This document shows, piece after piece, positions 5,895 to 9,380 of a stretch of DNA of 9,380 nucleotides. The notes under the pieces are model-generated. The model was not told the DNA's origin and ran no database searches. It saw only the letters and a list, made by a program, of their open reading frames with translations. Origin of the DNA: Cryomorphaceae bacterium (lineage in GTDB: Bacteria > Bacteroidota > Bacteroidia > Flavobacteriales > Schleiferiaceae); the NCBI GenBank assembly GCA_013205365.1, contig JABMNC010000079.1, positions 1 through 9,380 on the forward strand, written 5' to 3'. Both the position numbers and the translations under genes were made by a program. Position 1 is the first letter of the stretch. Every line of letters begins with the position of its first letter.

Positions 5895-6565
5895 AAAAAG
5901 CGTTTTTCAAGAGCAGAAACAAAGGGCAGCAAAGGTACGGCTACGGCCAACGCGGCCAAGCCCCAAAATGCAAAAGCCGCGAGCGAAACCGCTACCCAGG
6001 CCATGCGGAACCTGCGGTCGGTCCACGAAATAGGGCTGTCCTTGAGCGAGGCCACCCCAAATCGGGCATTTAGGCTGTAGACCGACCAAGCGAGGGCGGC
6101 CAAGAAGAGGGCAGGGTGGAGCGGAATTAGTTCCGCGTCGGCGGCGTACATCAGGCCCAGCACAAAGGCCGTGTTGGCGGGCGTGGGCATTCCCATGAAT
6201 CCCGGGTAGTCCTTCATGACGGAATTGAATCGGGCCAGTCGGTAGACTGAGGCTAGCGTTACGGCCCATCCCAGAACCGGGAGCGCGGGCCAGCTGTAGC
6301 CCGTGTTCATCCACATCGCCAGCTGCATCCACATGAATCCTGGAACCACTCCAAAGGTGATTGCGTCAGCGAGGCTGTCGAGCTGTACGCCCAATTCACC
6401 TTCAACGCCCAGCTTGCGTGCAGCCCAACCGTCGAGGGCGTCAAAGACAAAGGCCAGCACCAGCGCACCCGTGGTGTATTCTAAGTTTTGAAACATCATG
6501 AACCAGATTGCTGCCATGCCGCAGGCTGCATTGCCCAATGTTAAGGCATTTGGAATCCATTTCAT
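5891..6565 (-). CDS. pssA: CDP-diacylglycerol--serine O-phosphatidyltransferase
   Basis: This is an integral membrane enzyme that makes phosphatidylserine from CDP-diacylglycerol and serine, the precursor of phosphatidylethanolamine. The CDP-alcohol phosphotransferase signature D-x2-DG-x2-AR-x8-G-x3-D-x3-D is complete: Asp42, Asp45, Gly46, Ala49, Arg50, Gly59, Asp63 and Asp67, counting from the chosen start. Several hydrophobic segments follow (about residues 13-25, 30-40, 75-90, 93-110, 130-145, 155-170 and 185-215). I chose the ATG at 6565-6563 (224 aa, MKWIPNALTLGN), because family members begin just before an IPNxLTLxN motif. An in-frame ATG at 6598 would add 11 residues with no family counterpart and would engulf a good -7 box. 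It is first in the operon with purS (ATGA overlap) and the aldo/keto reductase. Confidence 0.94.
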   Translation of the reverse strand: MKWIPNALTLGNAACGMAAIWFMMFQNLEYTTGALVLAFVFDALDGWAARKLGVEGELGVQLDSLADAITFGVVPGFMWMQLAMWMNTGYSWPALPVLGWAVTLASVYRLARFNSVMKDYPGFMGMPTPANTAFVLGLMYAADAELIPLHPALFLAALAWSVYSLNARFGVASLKDSPISWTDRRFRMAWVAVSLAAFAFWGLAALAVAVPLLPFVSALEKRFL

Positions 6566-6591
6566 TGCGCAAAAGTACGTCGCTACCTTTG
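6565..6591 (+). promoter_or_regulatory. Putative Bacteroidota-type promoter of lnt
   Basis: TACCTTTG at 6584-6591 matches the -7 consensus TAnnTTTG. A TTG at 6565-6567 lies 16 nt upstream as a possible -33 element, a slightly short spacing. The box ends 5 nt before the chosen lnt ATG (6597), implying a very short or absent leader. The element overlaps the pssA promoter region and the first codon of pssA. Confidence 0.5.
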
Positions 6592-6603
6592 GGGTCATGC
6601 CAA
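6570..6603 (-). promoter_or_regulatory. Putative Bacteroidota-type promoter of the pssA operon
   Basis: On the minus strand the sequence TACTTTTG (6577 down to 6570) matches the phylum -7 consensus TAnnTTTG exactly. A TTG (6603-6601) 23 nt upstream could be the -33 element, at the long end of the usual spacing. The box ends only 4 nt before the chosen pssA ATG, so the transcript would have a leader of at most a few bases. Confidence 0.55.
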
Positions 6604-8201
6604 TCCTTTCGCGACTTCCAAACTGGAGCCTGGCTGTGCTCAGCCCTCTGATGCTATGCCTCGCATGGCCCGGCAGCTTGGGCTACCATGAATTCCCAAT
6701 TTTAGCGCCGCTGCTTCTGGTTTCCATGGTCCCAATGCTTCTGCTGGAGGCGCGCCTGCGCGAAGTAAAAACGCGGCACTTTGCGGGCTACGCGGCTTTG
6801 AGCAGCGTCTTGTTCAACCTCGGAACCACCTGGTGGGTGGCCGGCGCACACTGGTCGGGAGTTTTGGGTACAGTCTTGATTAACGGTATTCTCATGACGG
6901 CAGTTTGGCTCCTCTACCGTTATGCGGTCCGCCAGGTTGGCCTGCGCACTGCACTTTGGATTTGGGTTACTGGCTGGGTTGCCATTGAGCTGCTCCACGA
7001 AGATTGGGCCTTCAGCTTTCCTTGGCTGAATTTGGGTCATGCCTTTGCGGAAGTTCCTCAGTGGGTGCGATGGTATGCCTGGACCGGTCCTCGTGGCGGA
7101 ACAGTCTGGTTGCTTATTGCCAACGCTGTTTTTTGGCAGTTTTTTGCCTCGCCTGGTTCGCGCGGGCGCTCCGGCCTCCTAATTACCCTACTTGGCCCAA
7201 TTGCCTTTAGCTACGGCCTTGGAGCCTGGCTAGACGCCAAGCCCGCGACCGGCAGCCTTCGCGCGCTGGTGGTGCAGCCCAATGTGGATCCCTACTCCGA
7301 GAAGTTCCAGACGCCCGACCTTATTCAGGTGCGCAAGTGGGTTGAGGCAAGCTCGGCCTTGACGGATTCTGCTCCGGGATTGATCGTGCTGCCCGAAACT
7401 TTTTTGCACGAAGGACTGGACGAGAACTACGCGTCAAACTGGCCGTCGCTCATCGCCTTTGAACCGGTTCTTCGCAAGGGCTGGGCAGTGGTCCTTGGCG
7501 CAACGACCTACCGCCTCCATGGCCCTGAGCCCGAGAACCCTGCCGCCCGCCCCATTGACGATCGCCGGTCGGTGACCTACGCTAATTCGGCGGTCTTTGC
7601 CCGGGCAGGGCATCCACTGCAGATCTACCATAAATCCAAGTTGGTTGTTGGGGTGGAGACCATGCCCTTTAGTCGTCTGCTCAATAGCATTTTGGGAGAC
7701 CTTACCCTAAACTTCGGCGGAACAAGCGGCACCCTGGCCACCCAGAGCGAGCGGGGTGTTTTTGAGGCAGGACCTGACCTTCCTAGAATTGGTGCTCCAA
7801 TCTGTTGGGAGCAGGATTTTGGCCCGTTTGCCGCAGAATTCTCACGTGCAGGAGCCGAGGTTCTGACGGTCATTACCAACGACGGTTGGTGGGGCAATAC
7901 CTCCGGCCATGTGGCCCACCTGCACTACGCCCGCTTGCGTGCCGTGGAGCAGCACCGGTCTCTTCTGCGCAGCGCCAATACCGGAATTTCGGCGGTTATT
8001 GGTCCGGACGGCAGGGTGGAGCAGTCCCTTACCTGGGGGCAAGAGGGCATCCTGGAGGCAAGGGTCCCGACCTATAGCGAGCCGTCTTTTTTTGCGCGGC
8101 ACGGAGACATCGTCGGTCAGTGGGCGGGATTCGTCTTTGCATTCCTGCTGCTGAGTCTTTTAGTGCGTCGTTTGCGCGGACTAAAGCGCCTGGAATCCTA
8201 G
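6597..8201 (+). CDS. lnt: Apolipoprotein N-acyltransferase
   Basis: This inner-membrane enzyme transfers the third acyl chain from a phospholipid to the N-terminal cysteine of lipoproteins. From the ATG at 6597 the product is 534 aa, close to the E. coli enzyme (512 aa). The N-terminal part (about residues 1-215) is a set of hydrophobic helices. The nitrilase-like domain follows with catalytic residues in the expected order: Glu267 in VLPETFLHEG, Lys346 in YHKSKLVVGVE, and Cys403 in APICWEQDF. The segment NDGWWGNTSGHVAHLHYAR and the following RAVEQHRSLLRSANTGIS match the family. A final hydrophobic helix (about 508-524) anchors the C-terminus. An in-frame upstream ATG at 6498 would add 33 residues that are antisense to the start of pssA and lack family resemblance, so I rejected it. 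It is divergent from pssA, another membrane-lipid gene. Confidence 0.93.
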   Translation: MPILSRLPNWSLAVLSPLMLCLAWPGSLGYHEFPILAPLLLVSMVPMLLLEARLREVKTRHFAGYAALSSVLFNLGTTWWVAGAHWSGVLGTVLINGILMTAVWLLYRYAVRQVGLRTALWIWVTGWVAIELLHEDWAFSFPWLNLGHAFAEVPQWVRWYAWTGPRGGTVWLLIANAVFWQFFASPGSRGRSGLLITLLGPIAFSYGLGAWLDAKPATGSLRALVVQPNVDPYSEKFQTPDLIQVRKWVEASSALTDSAPGLIVLPETFLHEGLDENYASNWPSLIAFEPVLRKGWAVVLGATTYRLHGPEPENPAARPIDDRRSVTYANSAVFARAGHPLQIYHKSKLVVGVETMPFSRLLNSILGDLTLNFGGTSGTLATQSERGVFEAGPDLPRIGAPICWEQDFGPFAAEFSRAGAEVLTVITNDGWWGNTSGHVAHLHYARLRAVEQHRSLLRSANTGISAVIGPDGRVEQSLTWGQEGILEARVPTYSEPSFFARHGDIVGQWAGFVFAFLLLSLLVRRLRGLKRLES

Positions 8202-8231
8202 TCCAATCCGCACCTAATTCCGTCTGCTTCC

Positions 8232-8264
8232 TTGGTCCTTGATCGACCTTGAAGCCTACCTTTG
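8232..8264 (+). promoter_or_regulatory. Putative Bacteroidota-type promoter of the dihydrolipoyl dehydrogenase gene
   Basis: In the 67-nt gap after lnt, TACCTTTG (8257-8264) matches the TAnnTTTG -7 consensus. A TTG at 8232-8234 lies 22 nt upstream as a possible -33 element. The box ends 4 nt before the ATG at 8269, the same geometry as at lnt and pssA. No hairpin terminator for lnt was recognised in the gap. Confidence 0.55.
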
Positions 8265-8268
8265 CCTT

Positions 8269-9380
8269 ATGGAATTTGATGTACTCGTTATTGGAGCTGG
8301 CCCTGGTGGGTATGTGAGCGCCATTCGCTGCGCGCAGCTCGGTTTTTCTACTGCATTGGTCGAGAAAGACCCCACTCTAGGCGGAACCTGCCTTAACGTC
8401 GGATGCATTCCCTCTAAGGCATTGCTCGACTCTTCGGAGCATTACTATAACGCAGTCCACGCCTTTGCCGAGCACGGAATCGACGTCGAGGCTCCTAAAA
8501 TCAATTGGCCCCAGATGATGGCGCGCAAGAAGCAAGTGGTCGATACAACCTGCTCGGGCATTGATTTTTTGATGAACAAAAACAAGGTGACGGTACTAAA
8601 AGGTTTGGGGTCATTTGTGGATTCCCATACCGTCAAAGTCGCGGGCAGCGAAGAGGTTATTGTCAAGGCCAAGCATATTATAGTAGCCACTGGCTCGGTT
8701 CCAGTTGAGCTTCCCTTTGCCAAGTTTGACGGCGAGCGCATCATCAGCTCCACCGAGGCCCTGAGCCTGCCTGAGGTGCCCAAGCGCATGATCGTTATTG
8801 GCGGCGGCGTTATTGGCCTTGAGCTCGGCAGCGTCTATAAGCGTCTCGGTTCTGAGGTGATCGTGGTGGAGTTTGCGGATTCCATCCTCTCCACCATGGA
8901 TGCCTCCATCGGCAAGGAGATGCAGCGCGTACTTCGCAAGATCGGTATGGTCTTTCACCTGGGAACCAAGGTGGTTGGGGTTGAGCGCAAGGGCGATCTG
9001 GTCACGGTCCAAGCAACCGACAAGAAGGGTAATCCCCTGCAGTTCGAGGGCGATTACTGCCTTGTAGCGGTCGGCCGCAGAGCCAATACCGCGGGTTTAA
9101 ATTATGCAGCGGCTGGTCTTAAGGCTGACGAACGCGGCCGCCTGGAGGTTAACGGCCATTTGCAGACGAGCCAGGCTCATATTTATGCCATCGGCGACTT
9201 GGTTCGCGGAGCGATGCTTGCTCACAAGGCTGAGGAAGAGGGCGTGGTCGCGGCAGAGACCATTGCCGGTCAAAAACCACACATTGACTACAATTTGATT
9301 CCGGGCATCGTCTACACTTGGCCTGAGGCGGCGAGCGTTGGCAAAACCGAGGAGGAGCTCAAGGCCAGTGGTCTTGCCTA
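8269..9380 (+). CDS. lpdA: Dihydrolipoyl dehydrogenase (3' end beyond window)
   Basis: The frame runs open from ATG 8269 to the window end (370 codons seen, of about 465 usual). It encodes a class I pyridine nucleotide-disulfide oxidoreductase. The FAD-binding GAGPGG is at residues 9-14, and the redox-active disulfide Cys41/Cys46 lies in GGTCLNVGCIPSKALL, which is characteristic of lipoamide dehydrogenase. The NAD-binding GGGVIG is at 178-183 and the second FAD motif AIGD at 307-310. The dimerisation domain begins near PGIVYTWPEAASVG; the catalytic His-Glu pair lies beyond the window. The enzyme is E3 of the pyruvate, 2-oxoglutarate or branched-chain dehydrogenase complexes and reoxidises dihydrolipoamide with NAD+ in the cytoplasm. 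It probably has its own promoter just upstream. A related reductase (mercuric, or soluble transhydrogenase) is unlikely given the disulfide context. Confidence 0.95.
   Translation, partial: MEFDVLVIGAGPGGYVSAIRCAQLGFSTALVEKDPTLGGTCLNVGCIPSKALLDSSEHYYNAVHAFAEHGIDVEAPKINWPQMMARKKQVVDTTCSGIDFLMNKNKVTVLKGLGSFVDSHTVKVAGSEEVIVKAKHIIVATGSVPVELPFAKFDGERIISSTEALSLPEVPKRMIVIGGGVIGLELGSVYKRLGSEVIVVEFADSILSTMDASIGKEMQRVLRKIGMVFHLGTKVVGVERKGDLVTVQATDKKGNPLQFEGDYCLVAVGRRANTAGLNYAAAGLKADERGRLEVNGHLQTSQAHIYAIGDLVRGAMLAHKAEEEGVVAAETIAGQKPHIDYNLIPGIVYTWPEAASVGKTEEELKASGLA

Noticed and set aside
5677..6033. 118-codon plus-strand open frame opposite purS and the end of pssA
   Set aside because: It is antisense to two confidently identified genes, and its translation is low-complexity Lys/Arg/Ala/Pro-rich at the end, without family resemblance.

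Overview
The window looks like chromosomal DNA from a member of the Bacteroidota. Three observations support this: a glycoside hydrolase ends in a type IX secretion (T9SS) sorting domain, clear TAnnTTTG-type -7 boxes sit in front of three genes, and the gene starts lack strong Shine-Dalgarno sequences. Base composition is G+C-rich by eye (above 50%), which is on the high side for the phylum. Genus or family cannot be resolved from this sequence alone.

Layout, left to right. (1) Positions 2-2113, plus strand: the 3' part of a secreted GH13 alpha-amylase-family enzyme with a C-terminal T9SS sorting domain, followed 3 nt later by a PAP2-family phosphatase. (2) Positions 2085-4524, minus strand: a tightly overlapping three-gene operon. 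In transcription order it encodes a small exported beta-rich protein (pilin-like), a PapD-like periplasmic chaperone, and a tryptophan-rich 411-aa protein that looks like an outer-membrane beta-barrel with a C-terminal Ig/transthyretin-like domain. I read this as a candidate miniature chaperone-usher-like surface-assembly system, the most interesting part of the window. (3) Positions 4652-6565, minus strand: an operon of pssA (phosphatidylserine synthase), purS (small FGAM synthase subunit) and an aldo/keto reductase of the voltage-gated potassium channel beta-subunit type. (4) Positions 6597-8201, plus strand: lnt (apolipoprotein N-acyltransferase), divergent from pssA. (5) Position 8269 to the end, plus strand: the 5' two thirds or more of a dihydrolipoyl dehydrogenase gene.

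Region 6565-6603 is compact. Two divergent promoters appear to be interlocked there, with -7 boxes only 6 nt apart, each ending 4-5 nt before a start codon. The lpd promoter has the same geometry. All three genes may therefore have very short leaders or be leaderless.

Housekeeping genes (pssA, lnt, purS, lpd) make up the right half. The left half holds accessory, cell-surface functions (a secreted amylase and the putative surface-assembly operon). The two halves meet at the 127-nt gap 4525-4651, which holds two inverted repeats. No RNA genes, insertion sequences, CRISPR arrays or attachment sites were seen.
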